Assembly: GCA_029204225.1 (NCBI GenBank)
Contig: CM055101.1
Coordinates: 40,281,961-40,345,960, forward strand
DNA from: Diphasiastrum complanatum
Lineage: Eukaryota > Streptophyta > Lycopodiopsida > Lycopodiales > Lycopodiaceae
Direction: 5' to 3'
DNA: 64,000 nucleotides
Part shown: piece by piece, positions 12,370 to 23,529 of the stretch
Layout of the letters: each line of letters begins with the position of its first letter
Position numbering within the stretch: the first letter of the stretch is position 1
Notes under the pieces: model-generated
What the model saw: only the letters and a program-made list of their open reading frames with translations
What the model was told of the DNA's origin: nothing
Database searches by the model: none
Program-made: the position numbers and the translations under genes

Positions 12370-12755
12370 CTTTTGCATTAATTAGGTTCTATGAGATTAC
12401 ATAGATTCCTTGTCTATTTACGTCTTTTTTTTTTAACTTCAATTTTCAAAGTTCACAAAAGAGCTAAACTCCAAAGAACTTTAATTACTTCAAAGTTGGA
12501 GTTTTATAGCTTTCACATCAACTAGATTCTATGAGGTTACATAGATTCCTTGTCCATTTAAATGGTTTGTAAAATTCAAAGTTCACAAAGGACTCACATT
12601 TAAAGTTAAAGTTTTAATTCTTTCACCTTAATTAGATTATTTAGATTATGTGTCCATTTACTTGAACTTTCACAATTACATAGATTCTTGTGTCCATTTA
12701 ATTAAAGGTTCGCATAATTACATAGATTCTTGTGTCCATTCACATCTTGGATGTG
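12370..12755. repeat. Degenerate tandem repeat with motif TTACATAGATTCyTTGTCCATTTA
   Basis: At least five diverged copies of a TACATAGATTC(C/T)TGTGTCCATTTA block occur, first spaced about 140 bp apart and then about 50 bp apart at the right end. They are interleaved with AAGTTCACAAA and TTCAAAGTT motifs. Confidence 0.7.
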
Positions 12756-13389
12756 GGTGTTCTCATTGATGCTATGAAGTGGTTTGGGTAGAAGGGCGTG
12801 GGCAGAAGGGCAGCGGTTTAAGTGGGTGGGGGAGATGGGTGAGTGGGTTTCTGTTACGATGTCAAGTATGTGGGATTCGGAATAAGTCTCGACATGGATG
12901 GCCGGTCACTCCAATGTATATGGTTATTGGTTATGCCTCGTCATCTTGGGCTTGGCCTGTAAAAATAATTAATATCATATGAGGGCCCGGACCTATAATT
13001 GGACATAGGAGCACTTGCATGGTGTTTGACTGCTATAATGCAAGAATAGGAGGTCAATAGCTTAATATAGGCTGCATGGGGATCTTAAGGAAAATATTTT
13101 CTCTTTGGAGAGAGAATACTTACCATGGAAACTCGCCCATCTCCTTATTGGAATTTCAGATTCTTGAGCCAGGTAATTTTTTATGTAAATTGCCAAGAAA
13201 CTGGGGAATCAACACTAGAATTTCAAAATTCGTTCAAAATGGAGCAACTGTGAAAATAGATTAAGAAGATCAATCTATCAAATTCACAAGCACTGTCACA
13301 TATCGAGATCATTTCAAAACATCCTGCATGCAATAAGCTTGACATGCACTGACTTTTTCGAAAAACCGAAAAAATTTCGAAAACAACCT
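12756..13389. other. Non-coding spacer
   Basis: Nothing recognisable. The open frames at 12779 and 13076 have no family motif. Confidence 0.4.
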
Positions 13390-13783
13390 AGCCACTAGGA
13401 AATCTGCTTTTTGATCTAGAATTACCAAAAATAGCTTCATGCAAGAATTCTTCTGATCAATCTACTGATGATGCATGCAACATGCATCCAAGCATGCATA
13501 CAGGTCAATCCATACATTTCCATCAACTGACAAGCACCACACTGAATTACAAGCATGCATGCATCAGAACATTTCCAAAATGTTCTAGCCACTAGGAAAT
13601 CTGCTTTTTGATCTAGAATTACCAAACATAGCTTCATGCAAGAATTCTTCTGATCAATCTACTGATGACGCATGCAACATGCATCCAAGCATGCATACAG
13701 GTCAATCCATACATTTCCATCAACTGACAAGCACCACACTGAATTACAAGCATGCATGCATCAGAACATGTTCTGATGCTTGC
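13390..13783. repeat. Two near-identical 197-bp tandem units with a 22-bp palindrome
   Basis: AGCCACTAGGAAATCTGC starts unit 1 at 13390 and unit 2 at 13587, a spacing of 197 bp, with very few differences. The units are rich in GCATGC (RY) motifs. The second unit ends in a perfect 22-bp palindrome (13758-13779) centred on CAGAACATGTTCTG. Open frames on the minus strand here are copies of the same repeat. Confidence 0.9.
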
Positions 13784-13799
13784 ATGCATCAGAACAATT

Positions 13800-14536
13800 C
13801 CAAAATTTTGCAAATTTTGGTTCAAAAATTGCCAAACTTCATACGACCATAACTTTCTCTATAGCACACCAAATTGGTCACTGTAAAGCACAATACAGAG
13901 GGAGAATGGGTCTACAAGGCACTTGCCACATCACCCTGCCACCTAGGCTTCACACATGTGAGATGTAAATGACAGAAAATCAGGTAGGAGGGCACACTTT
14001 TCCAAGGTGGTATCATCAAAAATTCATCTCTAGCCCAATAAGCATCCAATCAGAGGTTACAATCACTCTATTAACATTCATTAGAGAGGTATAGAAGCTT
14101 CTATCAAGTCCAACAAGCAATCATAGGCTCAGATCATGCAAAAAATGCATTTTTGACCTCCTTCAACAAGCAAAACTTCAACATGATGGTGTCTAATGCT
14201 CACCTATCCAAATTGGATGCATGATGGCTGAAAACAGACACAATCCATCATATCTGTAAGCTTGTAATGAGAGCCAACAGGTTTAGACCCCCATTTGATA
14301 GGTATTCATGCCCAAAAATCCCCAAAAATACACTATTTTTTGATGTTTTGACCCCCCTAATGGTGTCCAATCCTAACCGAACTCCATGATAGCTTTAAGA
14401 AAGCTTTCATTCTACCTTTGAAAATTTTCATGCAAAATGTTGGCTATTGAGAGATCTACCACAAAATTTGTCCAAAAATCATCAAAAAACCATGTTTTTG
14501 GACCAATTTTGACCAAAATTTGTGGGTCAAATCCAC
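13800..14536. other. Non-coding, possible remnant of an LTR element
   Basis: No gene. A TTCACACATGTGAG sequence near 13952 resembles the palindromic motif in the LTRs of copia-2, -3 and -4, so part of this segment may be an old LTR. I cannot find borders. Confidence 0.3.
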
Positions 14537-14894
14537 AAGTTCAAACGTGATTTCTATCACTATTATCTTGTTTGAAATTGATAGGCGTAGTCATGCATTG
14601 GAAAGATGAAGATAGTTTATTCCGCCATGCACGAAAGTTTTTTTTCCTTTTTGAGCTAGATCTATCTTCTGCATTACCACTTTCCGACATGGTATCATAG
14701 CGAAATCATTATTATTTATCTGATTCCAATATGATATCAGAGCGAAAGCTCTAATACTTCATATCTTTTGCAATATCAAGTTGATATCATACTCTTCAGT
14801 TCTTTTCGACCTTTCAGTATTAGAGAATTGATTTCTTATTGTTGGGATTACTACATCTTAGCGTCATCGATACAATCGACAGATCAAGTTCCAG

Positions 14895-17800
14895 ATGGAT
14901 TCTCAAAGTAAAGCCGATCTTATCGCAGACAAGTTGAATGGATCCAATTATCATTTGTGAAAATTTAAGATGAAGACCTTGTTTATTGCCAACGAATTAT
15001 GGGATGTTGTCATAGGTATAGAAGTAAAACCTGAAGACGACGACTCAAAGTGGAAATCGAAAGACGGTAAAGCTTTCGCGCTTATTATCCTCAATATATC
15101 AGATACACAGATTGGACACATAGCTGAAGCCAAAATGTTTAGAGATGTTTGGGACATTTTGAACTCACTATATGACGTGAGGGACGTAGCTACTAAGTTA
15201 CGTCTACGAAGGAAATTCTTCACATTCAAAATGGCTATTGGTGATTCTCTTCAGAGTCACATTAACTAGTTTAAGAATCTTTTGCAACATATGGCCACTG
15301 TCGGATCAGTCATAGACGATCAAGACACAATTATGACATTGCTTTCAAGCTTGCCCTCTACATATGAGAACTAGGTGATGATCATATCGACACACTCAGA
15401 TTTAACTCTTACTAGAGTTATCACTATGTTGCTGCAAGAAGACAATAGAAGAAGTCAAGACACTTTGTCTACTTCCTCCTCTCAGGCTCTATTTGTCAAC
15501 AAAGGCTCGAAGCAACAGAAGCAGAAAGGCTCCAAGAAGGCTGCAACGAATCAAAAACAGACTCAAGGTCAAGAACAATCATCAAATCCACAATCAAAGA
15601 AGATGTTTTGCAGGTATTGCAAGCGCAATAACCATGAGATCAAGGATTGTCGAATTCTCCAAGCGAAGAACGTAGCCAAACAACCTGATCAACAAGCAAA
15701 CACAGTCTCATCATCTCCCCAGGTCGAAGTGGGCGAAGGTGCATTCATGGTCAAAGATCAAAGCACATTTTTGGATGATTCATGGTTTATGGATTCTGGA
15801 GCAACTCAACATATGACCAATCAACGTGAGATCTTCAACTCCTACACTCCTTACAGCACGAAAAAATTTGTTCATCTTGGTGACAATAGTACTCACACTA
15901 TTGAAGGTGAAGGTACTGTAAGATTGCAATTCCAACATGATTAATTCAAATTACTATCAAAGGTTTTATAACTCTCTACAAATTTGTTATCAATGAGTAG
16001 AATTACAGATTTAGGTCATAAGTTAGAATTCGAATTTGATCAATGTAGAATTATTGATAGGAGTGAGAAGATCCTTGCACTCGGCAAGAGGCAGAGTTAC
16101 TTATATAGATTGGCACACTGTTATTCTGAGTCTAGTCAAGCCTTGAAAACCTCTGTTCTAGTCAATAAAGCATTACTATGGCATCATTGCTTAGGACACG
16201 TGAATCATGCATCTATTTTGAACATGACCAAACAATCCATGGTCTTTGATCTCGACTATCCTTCTGGTAAGGTCGATCTCCCTTTCTGTCATAGCTGCAT
16301 CTTTGGAAAGCAAGCTAGGATTCCTTTTAGATCAAACCATGTGCATGCAGCAAAAGATCTATTAGATGTTGTTCATCAGATATATGTGGACCTATGCAAA
16401 CTCCTTCATTGCTAAATGCAAAGTACTTCATTACCTTTATTGACGAATTCTCCAGAAGAATAGTTGTTTATTTCATTAAACAGAAATCAGAGGCTTTCAT
16501 CAAATTCAGACAATTCAAAGAGCATGCTAAGAATCAAACTGGCAAACGAATCAAAGCACTGAGGTTAAATAACGGGGGAGAATACATCTCCAACAAATTC
16601 AAGGACTACTGCCTTAATAACGGCATTGAGAAACAATACATCACTTCCTATTTGCCTCAGTCAAATGGTCTTGCTGAGAGAAAGAACATAACCTTAGTTG
16701 AATCGACAAAGTGCATGTTATCACATGCGACACTTCTGAAATGCTTCTGGGCTGAAGCTGTTTCAACAACAACCTATATTCAGAATAGATGTCCTACTAA
16801 AGGCCTCTCAGACAGAAGACCATTCGAATTTTGGACAGGTAAACCTTCTTTATCAAACTTACGAGTTTTTGGATGTATTGCTTTTGCACATATACCTCGT
16901 GATCTCAGGAAGAAGCTCAACTTCCAAAGTATCAAGTGTGTTTTCATCAGCTACACTACTTCAGGTCAAGCCTACAAGTTGTTTGATCCCATCGAGTCAA
17001 AGATATTCACTACCCGAGATGTCATCTTCATCGAAGATCAGTTTCAAGACCTCAAAGGAAAGGGCAGTTCCCATGTAGCCGACCTGTCAAATTCTCTTGA
17101 CGCTTTGAACTTTCCAGTTCTGCAGGCAACTATTCCCATTGAAGGTCCAAGCTCTTTTACTTCCGACAAACAACGAATGAACGGTGGATCAGAAGATGAC
17201 GATGTTGCAGTTCAGCAACTACAGTATGATAGAAACGATCAGCTTCCTGTATTACCCATAAGATCTTCAAGGACTAGTAGACCACCTAACTGGTATATCG
17301 ACGAGTCTACAACATATCTTGTTCAGAAATCGACGTCTGTCCAAGAGGCACTCAGTCAGCCTGACTTAGATCTCTAGAAGGAAGCTATGGATAAAGAGTA
17401 TTCATCTCTTATCAAGAACCAGACATGGACAATTGTTGAATTACCTGCTAGCAGAAATGTAGTTGATTGCAAATGGATTTTCAAAGTCAAGTACAACGCA
17501 GATGGAAGCATCAACAGAAGAAAGGCACGACTAGTATCCAGAGGTTTTTCTCAGGTATACAACGTCGATTACACTGAGACCTTCAGTCCAATAGTCAAAC
17601 ATTCTTCTATTCGACTTTTGCTATCGTTTGCCACTGTAGCAGATTTGGAAATACATCAAATGGATGTACAGACAACATATCTCAATGGAGTTATCGAAGA
17701 AGACATTTACATGTTGCAATTCGAAGGTTACATTATCGAGGGTAAGCACAATCATGTTTGTAAACTCCATAAGGCACTCTATGGCTTGAAGCAATCTGCT

Positions 17801-18778
17801 CAAGCATAGTTTCAAAGGATCAATACTTTCCTCATTGATCACGGCTATCTTCACATTCAAACGTTTACTTCAAAGGAGTGCAACGGTCTTTTATCATTAT
17901 CACATTATATGTGGATGATACATTGCTTTTCAGCAACACTACCGATCTGATAAAAGAGGAGAAGACAATGCTATCTTCTGAATTTGACATGATCGATCTG
18001 GGTGAAGCTCATTTTTGCCTTGGTATACAAATCCACAAAGACAAAAAAACAAAAGTTGATCTACATTACACAACAAAGGTACATCTACAACATTTTAGTC
18101 AGATATAATCTGATTAATTGCAAGTTAACTCTCTCACCAATGGAACCAGGACTCAAATTGTCAACATACCAGTGTCCCCAAACAATTCATGAGAAGCAGC
18201 AGATGTGTGAGTATCCTTACCATTCTATTATAGGATCTCTTATGTACGCCATGATCTGTACCAGGCTAGACATAGCTTTTGCAGTCAGGTCTCTTAGTCA
18301 GTTTATGACTAATACTAGTATAACACATTGGAAGGCTCTTATCATAGTCATGAGATATCTTCGAGCTGCTATGGACTTTTGCATTTGTTATGGAGCAGTC
18401 GGCAACAACAAACTCAATTTCCTTAGTGGTTACACAGATGCGAGTTGGGTAGGAGATGTAGACACTCGTAAATCTACTTTCGGATTTACATTCTTCCTCA
18501 ACAATGGTCCAATTTCTTGGAACAGTCGCAAGCAATCTTCGATAGCTCTATCTTCCACTAAATCAGAGTATATCGCAGCCTCTCAGGCTACAAAGGAAAC
18601 AATTTGGTTGAGAAACTTACTCTCAGATATCGGTCTGAATCAATATGCTCTGACGACATTATTTTGTGATAATCAAAGTGCCCTCGCTTTATCAGCCAAC
18701 CCATAGATTTCATTCCAGGAGTAAGCACATTGAACTGAAGTATCATTTCATCAGAAGTTTTAGTTCATTTCTGTAGAG
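14895..18778 (+). pseudogene. Copia-1 gag-pol remnant
   Basis: Reading in the original frame gives gag, then a CCHC knuckle (CRYCKRNNHEIKDC, about 15610), protease (WFMDSGATQHMT, about 15785) and the GAG-pre-integrase HH..C..C block. Integrase (16394-16960), reverse transcriptase (YVDDTLLFS, about 17907) and RNase H (SSTKSEYIAA) follow. The frame is broken by stops at 14958, 15267, 15372, 17375 and 17807. Frameshifts lie near 15950, 16390, 17870, 18080 and 18710. Four of the stops sit where Copia proteins have Trp, and one where a Gln is expected. The integrase RxDNGGE motif reads LRLNNGGE, so the catalytic Asp has become Asn. The 3' end of pol is missing before the LTR. The element cannot move by itself. 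Confidence 0.9.
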
Positions 18779-18779
18779 C

Positions 18780-19504
18780 TACAGTTTTGGTTCATTTATG
18801 CAGACAGAACGTTTACGGCCAATGTCACCGCTTATCAGCAATCAATGACAAGGACTGGATGGATGCTAGCGGATCACCAGCCAACTGGCGATCACAATTG
18901 ATGACCTAATTTTTTAGTATAAATAGCTGTTCATTTTCATATAGATTAATTCATTGAAAATCAAAATTATCAGAAGCATTTGAATAGTTAGCGCTCTCTC
19001 TCTCAAGCATGTGAGCTTGAACACTCATGAGCATTCTAGCTCACTTCTTAGAGTTGTTTTAGAGATTGCTATTGCGCTATTGCTCATCAGCATTGCGCAT
19101 TAATTCAGACTTTCATATTAGCTGCTCAGAGATAGCATCGAGTACACGGCTTCGATCCGCAACTTGTTGTACTCATTTACTTCTGTTTCGTTTTGAATCA
19201 ATACTATTTCTTATTGTGTTCAGTTTTGTCTCAGACTATATTTGTTTCTGTATTTCTTCATGACTAATTATTTGTGTGATAATCTTCAATGCTTAATTAT
19301 TTGGCTACGTAATCACTGTAGTACTGACGATTTCAAAGTTAGTTACTATAAGTTCAAACGTGATTTCTATCACCATTTTCTTGTTTGAAATTGATAGGCA
19401 TAGTCATGCATTGGAAAGATGAAGATAGTTTATTCTGCCATGCACGAAAGTTTTTTTTTTCTTTTTCGAGCTAGATCTATCTTCTACATTACCACTTTCC
19501 GATA
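18780..19504 (+). repeat. 3' LTR of copia-1 with TATA box
   Basis: The region carries TATAAATAG at 18918-18926, a likely LTR promoter. It ends with the segment shared with the 5' LTR fragment. A TTTGGCTACGTAATnA block and the GTGATTTCTATCAC...GATAGGCGTAGTCATGC block are also found in the LTR at 60675-61764, which shows the two are related families. The left border is not certain. Confidence 0.6.
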
Positions 19505-21793
19505 GGAAAAGCTAAAGCATGTAGATTTATGGTCATCAGGAACATTGTATCTTGTTGATCCATGTTCATTGCAACATCCAGATTTTCATTCGGTGAGTCA
19601 GTTAATAATCTATATGTGTCATGGCAAAAATGGCCTTTTGGGTTACTGTGAGAATTTGATGCTCTATGGGAATGCACATTCAATGCAAAGAATACATTAT
19701 TTGGAAGAGAAATCAAGGAAAATATCAAAGGAGTGTGAAGACAAATTTACAAAGTTGAAAACTTGTTTGGATGAAAATGAGATGCTCAAGAAGGAGATCG
19801 CAAGGTTGAAATCTTCTTTGCATCATTATGCAACTAGTAATGATGAGATAAAAACTGCATTTCAATCCATGTGTATCTCATATTTGTCTCTTGTTAAAGA
19901 TATGGATGTGCTCAACAGAAAGGTCCGAAGCAACAAGAGGAAAAGACTGGTAACCAAGGATATATGTGATCTATCATCCAGAGGAGGTCATAGAAAATGA
20001 CGAATCTGTGCATTCAAGTAAGTTATAGCTTATTTGGTATTAAATATTGCTTGAACTTTTTGATTCCTCCATAATCACTAGTTTTATTATTTATTCATTT
20101 CAACTTTCTGTTGATTTGCTTATTATACTGCTGTGAATACTATGAGTGTCAAAATTCTACTGACATTTTCATGAACATTATGTTTGCAATGCAGATCAGC
20201 ATTGGTTGTTGAAGACCATTTGGCCGATGAAATTTTGATCGAAAACTCACTTGGCCCTATCTTGACTTCTAAATCTATGAAATCAATGTTAAACAATAAC
20301 AAAATGAAAAAGATTAAGGCTTCAGTTACTGATAGCATTATGAATGAAGCTGAAAAAATATTAGACACTACATTGCTTCGGGGGGCATGTGACTTTTCTA
20401 GCATTAGTAGAGAAGCATATGCAACAATGTTTAAGATGATAAAGGAGGCATTTGCACATGTAAGTATTAAGAAGTTTTCAATCCCACGACCATTTCATCT
20501 TTAAAAAAAAAAAGACATGTTAAACCAATGTATGCGGACAATAGTTGGTAATCCATCTCATATCAATGAAGTGTATTGTTCAAAAGGAGAAAGTCTAGCA
20601 TATAAAAATTCCAACAGTTTATTTATTGACATTAATCAGTTACTAACATTCATCATAAATTTTTACGATATTACAAATGAGAATGTCAATAACAAGTTGA
20701 TAGTTGTTCTCAAGTTAGATGAGTCTGAAATTATAAAAGGACAAAAAATGGAAAGAGTCAGTCTCACAATCATGAATGGAGCACTTTCAAATTCAGAAGA
20801 CTCAGAAGGCCTCAATTTCAGTGTTCAATCAAAAAATGATATCTGGTGGTTGGCAGCATTTCAGGTATAGCATTTCCTTCGCATAATCAATAGGGATAAT
20901 CATTTTAATATGAATTTCATTTGGGAAATATTGTTTGTGTTAATAATATGAGGCTAATCACATTTTTGTATTCTCTTATAGGTGATAAAAGAAGACCATG
21001 ACATTCTCTCATGGATATTTAATAGAACGTTATATCCTGCCACCATAAAAAATCACATGGAGGGAGTTCCACTCAATATTCTTGAAATTGGCACTTTCAA
21101 CATTGAATGGCATTTAGCAGGAGAACTGAAGACATTAGAATGCATGTTCAATGTATCTCATGGTGCTAACTCTAAACACCCTTGTTTGTACTGCATGAAG
21201 ACAACAAAAGACATGACAAGGAGTACAAGAATATCAAGAGATCGAGAAGATTCTAATTGGAAACCTATACCATCGATTCCTCTTCAAAATGTTCATATCT
21301 GTACATTGCATGCGGAGGTGCATATTATAGAAAAAATAATATATTTTCACATCTTATTTGCATGGAATTCCGAGCCAGAGGTCTCTGCGAAGGAAGCTAT
21401 TTCCAGATTAGAGGATGTGTTGTCCAAAATAGGCTTACATAAAGACCACGTTAAAATAAAAAAAGATGACAGACTATCAGGTAAAACAAGAAATATTCCA
21501 TGCAAGCCGAGCATTGGAGGATCCAAAGCTTGAAGATTTTTATCAAATTATTCTGGCAAACAATCCAAGATTCAATACACGATTTGGAAAGAGATTATTG
21601 TAGCAACTCAAGATTTCAAAGAAGAAGATTCTACTCGTATACACAAAGTAGAAGTTTGAAAAAAATTAGACAACATAGTGAAATACTTGAGAAAAGATAA
21701 ATTTTCAAATACTGATGTACAAATGATACAGAAAACAACCAGTGGATTTGTGATGCAGTTCAAAGTGCATGGGGTGTTGATCATATAACACAT
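19505..21793 (+). pseudogene. Transposase-like protein with coiled coil and CxxC motif (unclassified), interrupted
   Basis: I do not recognise the family with certainty. Plausible exons with GT-AG borders are 19505-20017, 20195-20459, about 20540-20864 and 20982-21480, with remnants to about 21793. Exon 1 encodes a coiled coil (HYLEEKSRKISKECEDKFTKL and on). Later parts have KLDESEIIKGQKMERVSLT, DIWWLAAFQ, a zinc-like HPCLYCM, and NVHICTLHAEVHIIEKI. The layout, with a Cys pair followed by an HAE/H-rich helix and a C-terminal HxxHYM, resembles multi-copy transposase-like hypothetical proteins of eukaryotes. The frame is interrupted by TGA at 19998-20000 (an Arg codon change would explain it) and another near 21660. 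The copia-1 LTR abuts at 19504, so the 5' end is lost. It is probably a dead DNA transposon gene. Confidence 0.5.
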
Positions 21794-23040
21794 TATATGG
21801 TAAGATTTCTGACATAACGAATCTACTAGTACATGATAAGATACAAAAACTTATGCATTCGGCTTTGTCTTCCCTGATTATTGTCTCTCCATCAATATTA
21901 TGTCCACCTTTCGATGTCAATATTGTTGGTGAATAGACAATTGGTTGTGGAAAACCAAATTGACTTTGGATTCTGAGAAACTCCTCCTCAGAAGGTAGAT
22001 CATCTTCTTTGTTGCGCATTTCCTCCATAGCCATTTTCAAGCAATCTTTCCTTGAATAAAACTTATCATTATGTACATCGTCAACACAAGGGAGAAGATC
22101 ATCAACATCAAAATCAATTATATCCAAAAAATCATCAAGCTCTTTGCTCAAAATGCAAAGAGTCTCAGCTTTAGTGAAATAAAAAAAGATCCGATATATC
22201 CGATATTGTCAAAAAAGAATTATTATTTTATTATAAGTAGGCAAAATGATCAAAGATTTATCAGAAGGAGAAAGGGTAGCGGTATTCTAGGGCCTATAAA
22301 CAATGCCCTATTTCGAGTAGGATCAAAATCTGAACAATAATCTAAATTAATGTTCGTATCAATAAAAAAAGTATCTATATCTACAATCTTTGACTTTTCA
22401 GACTTTGTACCACTGGAAAAAGCAGCTTCAGAAGTGGAAGGGCCAACTTTTGAATCGTCAGATTTATTTAACAAAAGAAAAAAAAACAAATGCAGACTGA
22501 AAATCAACAAATTTATATTTTTTATTGTGAATTGGACACTCATCTACAGACTTGAAATCATTATGTAACTTGGTGAACATTCTGTCAATCTTAGCTTTAT
22601 AGCTATGTTTGTCGAGTGCCACCAGGTCCTGATAATGAACATGTCCTTATTCTGAGATATGAATAACATAGTACTAAGCATAGACTTAAATATGAGATAA
22701 ATCTCAGAAAATGCCAACACACCAGGACCCTCAGTAATAGAAGGAAGAATAAAAAGAAAAGGAGAGAAAAGAGATCTGAAATACTCCAAATTATCACTAA
22801 TACCAAATTCATGAAAAAAAATAAAGCAAACTAGAATAAAAAATAGACATTTTAAACAAAAACTACAGATGTAAAATTCCAAATATCGCGTGAACAAAGA
22901 GCAAAAAAGAAATGAGATGTAAGGCGCGCTTGAATGCGATACCGGATGAGGCAGTATCGGTTCCAGGCGCAAGTAAGTCAACGAAGGGTAATCAGTGCAA
23001 ATGGCGCGCTTGAAATCGATGTCCGGCCAAGAAATAAAAA
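21705..23040 (-). CDS. Putative multi-exon gene of unknown function, divergent to the Ulp1 gene
   Basis: Several minus-strand frames look coding and share one orientation. One is a block near 22735-22630 (GPGVLAFSEIYLIFKSMLSTM), and another follows a TTCATTATCAG acceptor at 22628 (DLVALDKHSYKAKIDRMFTKL). A Ser/Asp-rich block (about 22460-22290) and a strongly acidic last block (22151-21705; ELDDFLDIIDFDVDDLLPCVDD) follow. The exon joins cannot all be fixed, and one or more frameshifts are likely. A TATA box (CTATAAATAG on the minus strand, 23071-23080) and a leader homologous to that of the neighbouring + strand gene support real transcription toward the left. No family is recognised. The 3' end overlaps the end of the transposase-like gene tail-to-tail. 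Confidence 0.35.
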
Positions 23041-23500
23041 ATTTGCATGAAAATCTGAGCCAAAAATGACCTATTTATAGAAAAAAATTTGCACACGTGG
23101 AAGAGTCACAAAGGAACACGTGTCAACGTATGATTGGTCAGAAAGAATCCGTCGTACAAACAATGATTGATTTGACATCCGTCACGTGCGAGAATGACAC
23201 GCGTCGAAAAAAGATTTGTGCACGTGTCCCAAACCACGTGGCCTCATAATTGAGTCATTATTGTTAGTATGGACATTCTACGTGGACCAATTAGATGACG
23301 ACACGTGTCATTGGCCATTTTTTCACACGTGCAAAAATTTCGTATATATAAGTCCTCGGATTTTTTTTTCCCGCAGAATATTTGGTTTTTGCTCCCAATA
23401 TCGCTCTCAAGCGCGCCCTCTCACCGCTTAATCGTCCGCCTTCTCACAGTGCGCTCAAGACCGATACCGCTATTATTCCAATATCGCTTTTGAACGCGCA
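22915..23500. repeat. Inverted homologous 5' leaders of two divergent genes
   Basis: The minus-strand reading of about 22915-23035 and the plus-strand reading of about 23388-23500 align over about 110 bp. Shared blocks are ATCGnTnTCAAGCGCGCC, then an AnACCGATAC(C/T)GC block, then TATCGCnTTnAA(A)CGCGC and an ATCTCnTTTC end. The arms lie just downstream of the two TATA boxes. They therefore look like matching transcribed leaders rather than terminal repeats. Confidence 0.75.
23071..23351. promoter_or_regulatory. Bidirectional promoter with two TATA boxes and seven G-boxes
   Basis: CTATAAATAG on the minus strand (23071-23080) and GTATATATAAG on the plus strand (about 23342-23352) face outward. 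Between them CACGTG occurs seven times, starting at 23094, 23117, 23183, 23221, 23235, 23302 and 23326. About 0.06 would be expected by chance in this length. One copy is GACACGTGTC, a strong ABRE/bZIP-type core, and CCAAT/ATTGG motifs sit next to some of them. Such arrays are bound by bZIP and bHLH factors in plants. Activity is inferred. Confidence 0.7.
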
Positions 23501-23529
23501 TCTCCTTTCTGAAAATATTTTCTTGTCTT

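Larger units (their letters stand above)
14537..19504 (+). mobile_element. Copia-type LTR retrotransposon copia-1, 5'-truncated and decayed
   Basis: A shared terminal segment of about 153-155 bp is found at 14537-14689 and 19350-19504. It starts AAGTTCAAACGTG and ends in TTTCCGACA / TTTCCGATA. The left copy is only the 3' end of an LTR. Right after it, TGGTATCATAGCG (14690-14702) matches an initiator-Met tRNA primer-binding site with one change. Between the copies lie gag, protease, integrase, reverse transcriptase and RNase H remnants in Copia order. The 3' LTR is longer and continues left to about 18780. Confidence 0.88.
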
